A stretch of 64,000 bases of DNA from Paracamarosporium sp. OC-R06-R3 (taxonomy: Eukaryota > Ascomycota > Dothideomycetes > Pleosporales > Didymosphaeriaceae): positions 62,001 to 126,000 of the forward strand of contig JACVRA010000170.1 in assembly GCA_019828545.1 (NCBI GenBank), written 5' to 3'. Made by a program: the position numbers and the translations under genes. The notes beneath the pieces are model-generated. The model was not told the DNA's origin. It worked only from the letters and a program-made list of their open reading frames with translations, and ran no database searches. This document shows, piece by piece, positions 47,404 through 57,573 of the stretch (positions are counted from its first letter, which is position 1; each line of letters opens with the position of its first letter).

Positions 47404-47795
47404 GCACACTTACATTGAGACTATCCTTTCTTCTATGATTAGAGAGACCCTAAAAGAAAATAGTTGTAAATGAAATTTCATTCTATCTTTGTTGATACGC
47501 TTGGTCTCTTCGTTCGCATGCTTGTAAGCACGTACTGCGCTATCCTATCCTAAACATCGATCATCACCTCGATAGACTTTAGCTCAAAGACTAAAACCGG
47601 TGCTTGAGGCTTCAATGGTGTATGAACCACAGATCAAAATGGCATGGGAGGTGGACATCGCCCGCGATTACGATTCATCATAGTGTCTTTTTGTAACTAG
47701 CTCCATCCATAACATGACCGTCATCTGCATCCATACAGCATTTTATTTCGATACTCATATTTGCTACGTGATCTCTCACCACACTTACTTCCACT
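47404..47795. other. Convergent 3' intergenic region
   Basis: 392 bp between two stops (plus-strand membrane protein and minus-strand permease-family gene). AT-rich; only 3' untranslated sequence is expected. Nothing else was recognised. Confidence 0.5.
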
Positions 47796-49022
47796 CTACA
47801 ATTTGGACAGTGTCTGTCTCTTGGTAGCCCTCTTCCTTGTCGACGCTTGTTCTTGAGACACAGGTCCTGGTCCAAAGTCGGGCGTTCCACCGATGCTTCC
47901 AAGAATGTCGCCCACATAGTTTGTAGCATTAATTCCTTTCGCGAACGTCGAATTCCATCCATTTACGATACCCTCGACAATCTTCACACCAGCCAGGTAG
48001 ATGTTCCGCAGCGCAGGCGGGTAACCACCTTGATCGCTGTACCACATGTTCGTTGTTGCCGCCTGGCCAGGATACGGCCGGTCCATGTCGCTAGCAGTGC
48101 GCATAATGATGATGCGGGAGAAGTCCACCAGACCAACGATATGACCACGTAGTAAAGCTTCCAGCGTCGCATTGTCTTCTTGCGCCGTATTACAATAGAT
48201 TCCGGTTCCATTCGTGATTAGTTTTGTGTACTTGCTGAAGGCTTCACCAAGCAACCGACCACTAAACCAATTATCACTCGTGGCCACGTCACATTCGACC
48301 ACGCTTGGAGGCTGCGTTCCAGCATGATAGATCCCATCTGGTGTTTTATACAATGCGCGATACTCAACAGCCTCTGCGCTATCGTTCAAAACAGCCGTTC
48401 GAGCAAACCCAACAGCGAGTTTGCGCAGGACATCGTTAACTTCAAAGACCTCGGTACCATAGAGAGAGCCTGGATACTCATCGGGCGTGAAGCTTCCTTG
48501 AGGTACATATCCAGTCGTAAAGTTTTCTGATATTTCGCGAGGGTCAAACTCATATTGCAATGCAACTTGTACAGCATATCGCGCGAGTGTGACAGATCCC
48601 AATGTCGCGACTTCCGGATTGACACCACCAACTCCGGCAATGAGAAAGTAGGTGGATGTCAAGTCGAATAGTGGTGACAAGACAAGAGAGGTTATGGTGA
48701 CTGCAGCATTGATTTCGGCCATTGCAGTGACGATTTGGCAGACCGACCCATCGGCGGTGCAATGTGCAGCTGGAAATTGTGGGTGGAAACCGACAACGGT
48801 TATATTCTGGGCCAGAACGTCAAATTCTGGGATGCCGAACCAGACTTCCTCCTCTCCTGCGAACATGCTGATTATCATGACTTTTGGTGCCACCTTACGT
48901 GTGGCGTATTCATCCCGGGTAACTGCCAACGGCGGACTGTTGTGAGCACCCTTAGCGGGTGATACAAAGCTGAACGGAAAAAAGAGTAGTATAGAAAGCG
49001 GCACGAGAAAACGAGCGAGCAT
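47796..49022 (-). CDS. Purine nucleoside permease (NUP) family protein, secreted
   Basis: A single exon of 408 residues. Residues 1-25 form a signal peptide (MLARFLVPLSILLFFPFSFV). The rest matches the NUP family (PF06516): APKVMIISMFAGEEEVW near the N-terminus, then YFLIAGVGGVNPEVATLGSV, and RTASDMDRPYPGQ towards the C-terminus. Although the family is named after the Candida albicans nucleoside permease, it has a nucleoside-phosphorylase-like fold and no transmembrane segments beyond the leader. A secreted or vacuolar nucleoside-binding or cleaving function is therefore as likely as transport. Several Asn-glycosylation sites fit secretion. The neighbouring gene upstream, also on the minus strand, encodes another secreted hydrolase. 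Confidence 0.92.
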   Translation of the reverse strand: MLARFLVPLSILLFFPFSFVSPAKGAHNSPPLAVTRDEYATRKVAPKVMIISMFAGEEEVWFGIPEFDVLAQNITVVGFHPQFPAAHCTADGSVCQIVTAMAEINAAVTITSLVLSPLFDLTSTYFLIAGVGGVNPEVATLGSVTLARYAVQVALQYEFDPREISENFTTGYVPQGSFTPDEYPGSLYGTEVFEVNDVLRKLAVGFARTAVLNDSAEAVEYRALYKTPDGIYHAGTQPPSVVECDVATSDNWFSGRLLGEAFSKYTKLITNGTGIYCNTAQEDNATLEALLRGHIVGLVDFSRIIIMRTASDMDRPYPGQAATTNMWYSDQGGYPPALRNIYLAGVKIVEGIVNGWNSTFAKGINATNYVGDILGSIGGTPDFGPGPVSQEQASTRKRATKRQTLSKL

Positions 49023-49482
49023 AGTTCTTTCGTTAACTTCACTCTGTCAATGTGTATTTCGAAGATGAGGAAAGGAATAAATACCAAGGTCATCTCACGG
49101 GACAAGTACTGAAATAAAGGTGACATTAGAAATTAAGCCCTACCTAGCTTCCGGCCACGCTTCCGACGACTTTCACCACACCGACTACCTTACTCATGGC
49201 ACTTGGCGGATTGATTAGCTATCCGATTGCGGATTAGGTTATGTGATTATCTAACACGCGATAAGCAGGGTAGGTGACGTACTGAACCATTGATGATAGG
49301 GGAAACTGCCCATTGTATAGTAGTGAAGTACGCTGATCCATGGTGATCGCCAAGCTAGCAGGGTTGATCTAACTGTACACCGCCAATTTCCGTACATCGT
49401 GCCAACGCAAAGATCGTGGATAAGCACGTCTTAAGATCACAAGCAACTGAGATGGCACCTTGCAATACTGGCAGCGACTCAT
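49023..49482 (-). promoter_or_regulatory. Promoter of the NUP gene with an ATCCG-N4-CGGAT element
   Basis: 460 bp between the NUP start and the end of the beta-lactamase-like gene. At 49221-49234 the inverted half-sites ATCCG and CGGAT face away from each other across four bases (ATTG), about 200 bp from the start codon. This is an everted CGG pair, one of the standard Zn2Cys6 site layouts. Binding is untested. Confidence 0.45.
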
Positions 49483-51561
49483 TCATTGCTTCGCTCTTGA
49501 AAGGATGATATCGAATGGCGGATAATGAAGCACGACTTCATCCCCGCTTTCAACAAGCACAATTTTGCCCAGCGGCCAAGCATTGCTATCCAGATACCTG
49601 GCACACAACATGGTTAGACATTTCCGCAGATATGTTCTTATTGTACTCACCCATCAAAATCAAACCAGTCGCACACTCCCAATCCAGGGATCATCATTCT
49701 CCAGACCTGAGCCCCGGGTCCAAACTCCTCGTTCTCTCCCGCGCCACCTGCCGGCGTCAACGCAACACCGGCAGGCGTAGAGAAATATCGTCCTTGGTAA
49801 TCGTCTGTCCAGCTGAGGCGGTCTAAGCCTTCTAATGCGCTGGTTCCATTTACGACGAGCTCTCGAAGATACAAAATCTGGTCTTCGAGCTCAATTTTCG
49901 CATAGGTCGTGGAATTTGACCCGTTGTTCTTAATTTCGTCTTGAATCAAGCCAGTATCTCTTCCATCTTTGTATGATCCGGCGAAACGTTTCTCTACTTG
50001 GGTCGTCAACGCCTCTGCGAATGCCGGAATGAGATGTTGCTGAGCTTCATCCTTTAGAGCTGATGGAGAAATTGAAGCATAATCAGCAGATCTAGCCATT
50101 TGCGAGAGGACAACGACTCCATATCCCAGATCTGGAACTACATCGATCCACGAGTGCCAGCCTCCTCCATCTCCAGCTTTTCCGTATGTTGCATAGGTCT
50201 TATTGGCAGCGGATGTTGCATTAGAGATAGGCACCTCAAACAGGTCTATTTCCCATCCAGGTCCTACGAGCTGCTTTCCATCAGGAAGCGCTAAATTAGG
50301 TTTCAATGAGCGGCGACGTTGCGGAAGAGTAATGAGAGAGGGATCAGGGTGGAGCCAAACATGGTGTAGGTATTTGGTGAGGTCATTGCTGGAGCTCTGC
50401 GACACAAAGAATATCAGTAGCGAGGTCTAGACGGACATTTACTAGTACATACCCACATGCCAGCTGCAGGATCATATCCAAGACCGACTACAAGATCAGC
50501 CCAATTAGAACCTCCTGGCACACCTATGTTGGGTAACAGGGCGTCTGGTATAGATCCGAAGAAGCTATGTGTCATATTCAGCGGAGAGAGGACTTGCTGC
50601 ATCGTTAACTGGCTCCAGTTCCAGTTCGATTCCGTGATATTGTTGTAATAGCTCGCCACAGCACCTAAAGGCGTGGTCAGTCTTCTTAGATGAAAGCAAT
50701 ACAACTACACTTACTAGCGAGTATGGACATTCCCACATTCGAATCTATCCACGATCAGTAAACAACATATTGACAAGAGCTTTGCAACTGACATCCCGCC
50801 CGTTGCCCCGGTGCAAACATCAGATTTCTCTTCGCTGCATATTCAATGACCCCTTCTGGCGTTGCGGCGGCCCATTTCGCCCCAATGGTCTCTGCATTTG
50901 CTTTACCTGTTGCGAGAACCATATTGAAACCGGTGCTGTATCCTTCCCTCGTCAACCCTGAACTATGGCTAGCAAGCATGCGTAATGTGATATCTCGCCC
51001 TCCATCGTCCCAATCCTTCTTGGGTAGTCGAAACTGGGGCAAGACTTTATGCACAAGAGTGTCTAGAGTCAGCTCAAATGTGACGTTACCTTGCGCTTTT
51101 GCAAGGTTCTCAACCACAAGCGCCGAGAGAACAGCAAAATTCTTCGAGATCGAGTTTATGCGGAAGATTGAGTCGCTTGTCACCTCATTCTTAGCCTCAT
51201 ATGAAAGCGATTCATTCATTTTGAGAACGCCATGATTGTAAGTGAATACACCGCTAGGGTTGGATGCATGGGCCTTATCGTATCTCTTAGTATTAAGAGA
51301 CATCCACAGTGATAGACTTACAATCGCAAAACTAAGTCCATCACGGGTGGTATTGATGAATAACTCATCCAAGCTTTGCTCGATCTTACGGAAAGCAGAG
51401 ATAACTGCCGGGTGTTCCAAAACGATCGGATCAGAAAGCAGACTCTGTGGAACCTCTGGTACGCAGGCGGAGGCCGCTATAGAAACAAAGAAGGCGATCA
51501 CAGGTGTGAACACAGCAGAGGTAATCCACATTTTGACGTTTGGTGCCTCGTTTACAGACAC
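49483..51561 (-). CDS. Secreted serine beta-lactamase-like hydrolase
   Basis: Six exons (51561-51322, 51273-50793, 50744-50715, 50664-50453, 50396-49651, 49597-49483) give 607 residues; a start at 51531 would remove ten. A hydrophobic leader (MWITSAVFTPVIAFFVSIAA) directs secretion. The catalytic SxxK is SISK (Ser121-Lys124), the second motif Tyr-Ser-Asn is at 241-243, rebuilt across the 50745-50792 intron, and HSSG is also present. This is the class C/esterase VIII/LACTB fold, followed by the C-terminal beta-domain seen in fungal secreted members. Family members include esterases and peptidases as well as true lactamases. The last exon is easily missed: an apparent stop at 49647 lies inside a 53-nt intron (GTGAGT, TCTAAC branch, CAG), and the true end (KIVLVESGDEVV...) closes the C-terminal domain. 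Confidence 0.88.
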
Positions 51562-51949
51562 ATATAGAAGATTCTTTGTGTCGGCCAGGAATGCGCGTTG
51601 AAGTTGCTAAACGAGAGAAGTGTGAGGTTTGGTAATCCTTGTCAACCCCGCGCAGTTTAAGATATAAGCTATGCCAATCATCGCACCCGTAGGATGTACC
51701 TAACCAGATTAAAGACTACACCACGCGACCTTCCCTTCTAAGATAGTTCCTGATAAGAGATTTGATTGCTACACCGCTCAATTAAATTCAGCAGTGTGTT
51801 GGCCGAGCTGTCGGCAATAGTTTTGCTAGAGGACCAGCCTTTGTCGGATACGGAGTCCCGTAATCCTTCAATCCATTTACTTCGAAACAGCTAAAGCGAA
51901 TTGTATAACGTTGGAGTAGATACGGATCCAATCCGTCTTCCGGCTTGGA
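51562..51949 (-). promoter_or_regulatory. Promoter of the beta-lactamase-like gene with CGG inverted repeat
   Basis: 388 bp between the lactamase-like start and the end of regulator B. At 51922-51936 the sequence ACGGAT-CCA-ATCCGT is a 6-bp inverted repeat with CGG and CCG triplets seven bases apart. It lies about 360 bp upstream of the start codon and fits a Zn2Cys6 dimer site. Functional status is unknown. Confidence 0.45.
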
Positions 51950-54198
51950 TCATTGTGCGCGATCAGTACATTGGCCCACCAGCATTAGCTTCTTCAATAA
52001 AGGCATCCCAGGTAGCCTAGAGTCGTTAGCAGATATTACCTTTCTACACGTCGGTAGAACTTTTACCCAATCAAAGCCTGCATTTGTCAAGCCAACGTTG
52101 TACAGCGTTTCTCCATTGGGGTCAAATTGCATTCCAATAGACTCAGAATTGAGTGTCGCGTCGAACGAACTTATCTGCAGGGGATCAACGGATTTGCTCG
52201 TCCATGGGCGACAACCAGCAATCAACTTCACGAGAAGCTGGTAGATGTTCCATGTCTCGTCACAAACATGCATAGCTTCCGCCCAGAAACCCGCGGAGCT
52301 CTCCAAGGTTTCCAGAAGAAAGGCATTGTCGGGTGAAACGTCGTTGTTCGTCTCATTCTTTCTCAACTCCAATTCCAGAAACAAAAGCATCGCTGCAAGA
52401 GCAAACGTTTGCCGAGTTTGCGAGATCTTATAGAATTTTGGGTCTAAGTGTCCCTGAAAGGTTAATAGTGAGATTGAACATAAGATACATCGTTCGCGCG
52501 ACAGTTTGAAGCGATCGCCTTCTTTTGCTTTTGCCATAAATCTTCTGTGCAGATTGCACATTCCCAAATGATACATATGCAACAAACTGAATGTTGGAAA
52601 GTTTGCGGTTGTAAGTGTTTTTGTATCATTGTCAGCTAGAACGTCTTTCATATGAGGTGGGAAATTCTCAAGTTCTTGCTGCAGAGCTCGATCAATGTCA
52701 AGAACAACTTCGTACGAGCCCAGCCCGGGGTTGCTATTGAGATCTGTCACTCGGCTCAAAGTACTCAAGAGTCGGCCTTTGACAATCAGGTAGGTAACCG
52801 AAGTCAGTTCGGAAAGCGGTCGAGTTGTTGGCAAAATAGCGTTGTCCTCTGGTAACTCCCAATCATGTACATTGAGGGGTTCTTTAGTGTCTGAGTATGA
52901 TGCAGGTATCATGCGAGGAAAGCCGACGTGAAATGACGCCATGTTATCCATGCTGACTACTGAGAGCCATACACGTCTTCTATATTCAGCTTCTAAACCG
53001 GAGAAATTAGCAGAGCGGGAAGGGTCACGGTGGTAGCCCATGTTGATGGCGGCGCGAACGATAACTCCAGTCATTATCCACAACCCTCGCCGATTGTCAT
53101 CTTTCCTATTTAGCTCGGCTGTGGCATTAAGACGTAATGTCTCCACCGTGTACGGTAAGCACTTGGCGATGTCTCCGCGTAATAAGCATTGGCCTGTACG
53201 GGTCCGGTATAGTTGAAAGAGAGACTCAGCAGAGCCTTCGTATTCCGGCGACTCGCCGTGTTGGTGATATGCAAGCATAGTGATACCGAGAATGGAGTAA
53301 AGGAGCCCCAGCCAGATCAAATTGGTTTTGGATGGGTCCATCCAATGGCTATCTAGCTCGCGTCGAAAAGTTGGTTCGTGAAGAATAGCTGAACAGTCCA
53401 TGAGCGGCTTGCAGAACGAGGGGAGTATGGTTGCAACATACGAGGGATCGTGATGGGAAAATTTTGTCGATCGAAGAACCAAGAGACTAGCCTATCAACC
53501 TCCGATCTAGGAGGTAATGTAGAAAGTATTTCTAACCGCTCGATAGGTGCGACCTGGGTAAAGAGCAGGCTTGATCCATCTACTGTAGCTGGCGGCAGGT
53601 GATCGAATCTATACTCAGCCTGGTAGTCCTGCATTTGACCCAGAGCATTTTTGAGGTCTCCGATCTAGCTTTGGTCAGGCGAGATCACTTGCAACTAAGC
53701 AGGAACGATATGAGATGGTATAGTACCTCTTGCAGCACTAGATGCCAATCGTTACCGCCATGAAACACTGATTGGGAACTGTCATGCACAGTTTTCCCTG
53801 TTGCAGCCGAGCTAAAGCTTTCAGATGCGACAGAAGGTGTTGTCTCGCAGGTCTGTGATTCAATACTTTCGGGTGTATTCTTTTCACTGTCACGTGCCGA
53901 GGTTGGGGTTCGATCAGAGATTAACTGCTTGACCAAACGCTCTAGCTGCTCGACCCGCTGTCGCATCGCAACATCATCCCCTTTGCGACGGCTGACTGGT
54001 GTCGAGGCATCTTTATGTCCGCGGAAATTGCAAGCGTCCTGTTGGTCGCGCGCTATGCAGTTCTGGCACGGCTTCTCACGGTTACATTTCAGTCTGTGTG
54101 TGTTAATTCCATTTCACACAGTCGCGCACAGCTTACTTTCTAACTCGACAAAGCTCGCACGATAAAGGGATACGAGACCGACGATGTGTTGGCTGCAT
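51950..54198 (-). CDS. Zn2Cys6 transcription factor with fungal-specific domain (cluster regulator B)
   Basis: Four exons (54198-54137, 54093-53727, 53664-53442, 53388-51950; introns 43, 62 and 53 nt) give 696 residues. The zinc cluster (Cys14, 17, 24, 30, 33, 42) starts in exon 1 and is completed in exon 2 (SCELCRVRK|LKCNREKPCQNC), so the first splice is certain. A heptad helix (RQRVEQLERLVKQL) and a Ser/Thr-rich linker follow. The fungal-specific domain then begins with FPITIP|PILHEPTFRREL across the last intron and includes NMGYHRDPS and YRRRVWLSVVSMDNM. It is divergent from an SDR gene and lies upstream of the beta-lactamase-like gene on the same strand. It probably regulates its neighbours; the shared promoter has a palindrome of the right kind. 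Confidence 0.92.
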
Positions 54199-54615
54199 GT
54201 TGGATGCAGTAATCGCTGTTCTCGCAAGCTCGAGGTGTAGCCCACAGCAGCCAGAAAAGGGAAGGCTGAAACCAGGCCGCTCTTGCTCTTAGCGTTCGCA
54301 ATTTATTGCAGCACAGTGGGGGCTGGCGAACGCTTTCTGTAAATTCTCCGGTGCGTTTGGTTTCCAGTTTTGCATAGCCCGAGGTGTGAATCTGGTGTCC
54401 GGTCTGAGCACGGTAGGTCACGTGAGCCCTGCGGCTAAGTTAAGTCCGCGGACTTGTGGCATTCGTCCGATTTGCAATTCATCTGGCTCAAAGTCCATGG
54501 ATGTGCTGTGAAGAGACAATATGGCTTCTAGGCAAGAATATAAACAAAGCTGGCGCCGCTCAAGTCGCAGACAGTTTCTTCTTTAAAGGCTCGACTTAAT
54601 CGTGCTAGTTCGATC
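54199..54615. promoter_or_regulatory. Bidirectional promoter between regulator B and the SDR gene
   Basis: 417 bp between two divergent start codons. It contains a perfect 14-bp palindrome (listed separately). This is the natural place for autoregulation of the regulator and co-induction of the dehydrogenase. Confidence 0.6.
54442..54455. promoter_or_regulatory. Perfect palindrome AAGTCCGCGGACTT (Zn2Cys6-type site)
   Basis: The 14-bp palindrome contains TCCGCGGA, which is identical to the pleiotropic drug response element bound by yeast Pdr1/Pdr3, both Zn2Cys6 proteins. It is 244 bp from the start of regulator B and 161 bp from that of the SDR gene. A dimeric zinc-cluster protein, possibly regulator B itself, is the expected ligand. 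Confidence 0.6.
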
Positions 54616-55713
54616 ATGGTAGGTCTGGACACCTGGGCAGATATACTTCAAAATCTAACAATCTCTGGCAGCCTACGCTACGAGATTTTCTGTATACCCA
54701 GATTATATTTAACGTTCCAAAGCCTACCGCCTCTTTCACATCAAAATTTGTTGTTGTTACAGGTGGCAACCGAGGTTTAGGCAAGGAAACAGTGAAGCAC
54801 ATTGTTGGTCTAGGCGCCAGCAAAGTAATAATCGGCTGCCGCAGTGAGTCGCAGGGTCAGGAAGCAAAGAAGGAGATCGAGGGTACCACAAAATGCAGTC
54901 CTGGCACGATTGAAGTCTGGAAACTCGATATAGAGTCGCCTGCATCAATCGCAAGTTTTGTTGAGCGCGCCAATCAGTTGCCTCGACTCGACGTCCTAGT
55001 CAACAATGCCGGTTTAAACGCCGGGGATTTCAAAGTCGTCTACGGCACGGAACGCACACTGGCTGTCAACACTATTGGGACCTTTTTGCTCGCTTTTCAG
55101 CTTATTCCAAAGCTGAAAGAGACCGCTCACAAGTACCAAGTAACACCCCACATGACTACTGTGGGATCCGCTCTATACGACGTCGCCAAATATCCCGAGA
55201 AGCATGGAGATGACCTCTTTGCTTGGTTCGAAGATGAGTCACATTGGAATCGATTCAATCAGTGAGCATGCTCAGATTCTTCTATCATACTATATTTGAA
55301 ACCTGACCTGTCATACTAGATACAATTTATCCAAGCTCTTGCAAACATATGCTACCATCAAATTGTCCACCGTTGTGGATTCTTCCACGACTACCAACCC
55401 AAACCCGATTGTCATCAATATTATGGATCCGATGCTCTGTGAATCCGATCTAGGACGGGATCTAACAGGTCCTTTGAAGGTTTTTCGACGCGTTTTGAAA
55501 TTTCTCTTAGCTCGAACCGCCGAGGAAGGAGCACGACTGATAGTTCAGAGTGCGTCAGCAGGACGAGAAACTCATGGTCTTTATATGCGTGCCGGTGCTG
55601 TGCAGGAATATTCACCGGTTGCGAAGGATGATGGGAGGGCCACATATATCTGGGAGTTGCTCTGCAAAAGACTGGAAGATCTCCAGCCGGGTATCATGCA
55701 GAATCTGCATTGA
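54616..55713 (+). CDS. Short-chain dehydrogenase, retinol dehydrogenase-like
   Basis: Three exons (54616-54618, 54672-55261, 55320-55713; introns 53 and 58 nt) give 328 residues. The first exon is only the ATG: a GTAGGT donor follows immediately, a TCTAAC branch point and a GCAG acceptor precede CCTACGCTACG, and the resulting start MPTLRDFLYTQ is the one I expect for this family. The Rossmann motif is TGGNRGLG, the structural motif NNAG, and the catalytic pair sits in YNLSK, rebuilt across the second intron. It resembles fungal retinol dehydrogenase/WW-domain oxidoreductase-like SDRs, often found in secondary metabolite clusters. It is NADP(H)-dependent and cytosolic or ER-facing; the substrate is unknown. 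It is divergent from regulator B. Confidence 0.88.
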
Positions 55714-56223
55714 TCAAAATCCATCGAACTTCGATGGCGTCCGGCTCGATAGTCAAACATGGAGGCTTTATGAAGCTTGAACGGTTATTAGTGGTAGTCA
55801 TTGCAGGCCCTCTCAACTTAATAATAATGGAAAGATACAAGGTGGCATGTACATGTTGAGAATTATTGAATTATAAAGGTCTTCCTTTCAATCATTGTGG
55901 TGCTTATAGCATCCAGCTGTGTGAGAAAACAATGGTAAAGGAGATTGTTCGGCCGTCTTCCTCCTTGCAATCTGCTTGTGTACATAATAGTTTACAACAC
56001 CTTCTGCTGTATGCTGACGTGCGGTTGGTGGGCAACGCCATTCTCTTACCTCTGCGCAATTTCTTTCACGAACTAGCTTTACTTCTTGTCACTTGTACCT
56101 TACACGCAGGTAAGGGGAAAGCGGTCTCAAGTTTATCACTCGTGATCATCATTTTCCAACTCTCTTCCCGTCTTCTTTACCACTACTCTTCTACCTCTCT
56201 ATTTTGCTACTTCGCTGCCTATC
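55714..56223. other. Intergenic, no gene seen
   Basis: 510 bp between the SDR gene and the BTB locus. One frame stays open from 55866 but shows only hydrophobic low-complexity residues and no start context or domain. The last part is pyrimidine-rich and probably the BTB promoter. Confidence 0.45.
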
Positions 56224-57573
56224 ATGGCGCTTCAATACCAACGAAGCGACAAAACACCACCGAAAGACTTCTACAAACAGTAAGTTTAACAATCCGCCCT
56301 TGTAGGCTCAGCTAGAACCCTGATGGGTGTAGCGGGTACCTCCGGACAATGCAGCTTACAAAGTGCCTCTGTTGCTCTGGGTCAGCTCTCTGGAGAATTG
56401 GAACTAACAGAATGCCCTAGTCTGTTCGAGACCGGCATGTTCTCCGATGTCACAATCAAATTCGGCCAAAACCACGTTTTCAAAGTCCACTCCATGGTCC
56501 TTTCATCAAAGTCGATGTGGTTCGCAAGCACACACGATGGACGTTCTGTTATTGAGAATGCGGGGCTTACAATGGCTGAACCCCAATTTTTTCGCGACTA
56601 TTTGCTCGAAACTTGCGAGGGACACACATGCACGGACGGCAACGATATGATCTGTGGTGCTGCATCTGTTTTTCAAGAGATGTTCTTCTTCTGTTACACC
56701 GGTGAATACAAACAAGAAGACGCAAAAGAATCTGCAAAAACTAGAGCTTGTTTTCAGACATGCATGGGCCATATACTCAGGTACTTTTATGGAAAGAGAT
56801 ATGGCGTCGAAGGGTTTTAGCTTATGGCCGTCAAGGAATTTCTCAAGAGGATAGACGCAGTGCTCGAAAATTGCACAGAATCGGCCGTCCAAATCGTTAA
56901 TGTGATTTACGAATTTTTTAGCTCCGAAAAAGATGACACACTCATATCTGAGACAAGGAGGCTTGCAGAACGTGTAACTGACGACATGGAAGTCAAAATC
57001 TCAGATGATATTCTCCTAAGACTTAAGAAGAGCCATATCACAGAGAAGATGCCCAAAGCGGGTGTCGACCTACTAGACCGCGGGTACAGACCTAAGATTT
57101 CGATTTTCAGCCCTCAACTACCTTCATCAGAATCGTCAGAGATAAATGCCTACTCATGCTTCCGTTGTCACACTTCCGCGCCAGCTAAAGGTACTCGCCT
57201 TTGTCACGACTGCTCTGATATGCCGATTCTGCAACCGGACTTCACCTTGGATCCCAGACTTCAACCTAAAATTGGAACCGGTCGATTTTGGCGTGCATCC
57301 GCCGGGGACAATCGTACAATACAAGTTGGTATAACATGCACATTTTGGGCATGCATTGGATGCGGTATAATATGGCAAGGCCAGGGGCTACGCAATACTG
57401 AAGTTGAGATGAGAGAATGTCCCGCTTGTATTCCACGGAATGAGTGTTATTATATTCGACCGAAAATGTCAAGAATCCATTGGAAATGTCGCCAATGCTT
57501 GACGGTCTGGGTAGCACACACTTGGAAGCGCAAGGAGAGGGATGTAATGGCAAAGTGTGTCTGCTGTCCTTAA
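56224..57573 (+). pseudogene. BTB/POZ-domain gene interrupted by an in-frame stop
   Basis: A first exon 56224-56279 and second exon from 56355 (73-nt intron, moderate support) lead into a BTB fold: SDVTIKFGQNHVFKVHSMVLSS, quoted here as its core DVTIKFG...FKVH, and FCYTGEYKQEDA. The frame then meets a TAG at 56818-56820, between KRYGVEGF and LMAVKEFLKRI, which reads as one continuous BTB end if the stop were CAG (Gln). Just before it, a neighbouring frame shows LVFRHAWAIY, the expected BTB helix, so compensating frameshifts are also likely. The intact 250-codon remainder (56824-57573) carries repeated Cys-x2-Cys pairs (SCFRC, LCHDC, CIGC, CPAC, KCRQC, CVCC), a possible zinc-ribbon region. I read it as a recently damaged gene of unknown function; two separate small genes are the alternative. 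Confidence 0.65.

Noticed and set aside
56781..56820. A 40-nt intron that would remove the BTB stop
   Set aside because: A donor and acceptor exist, but the length is not a multiple of three and splicing leads to an early stop in the wrong frame.
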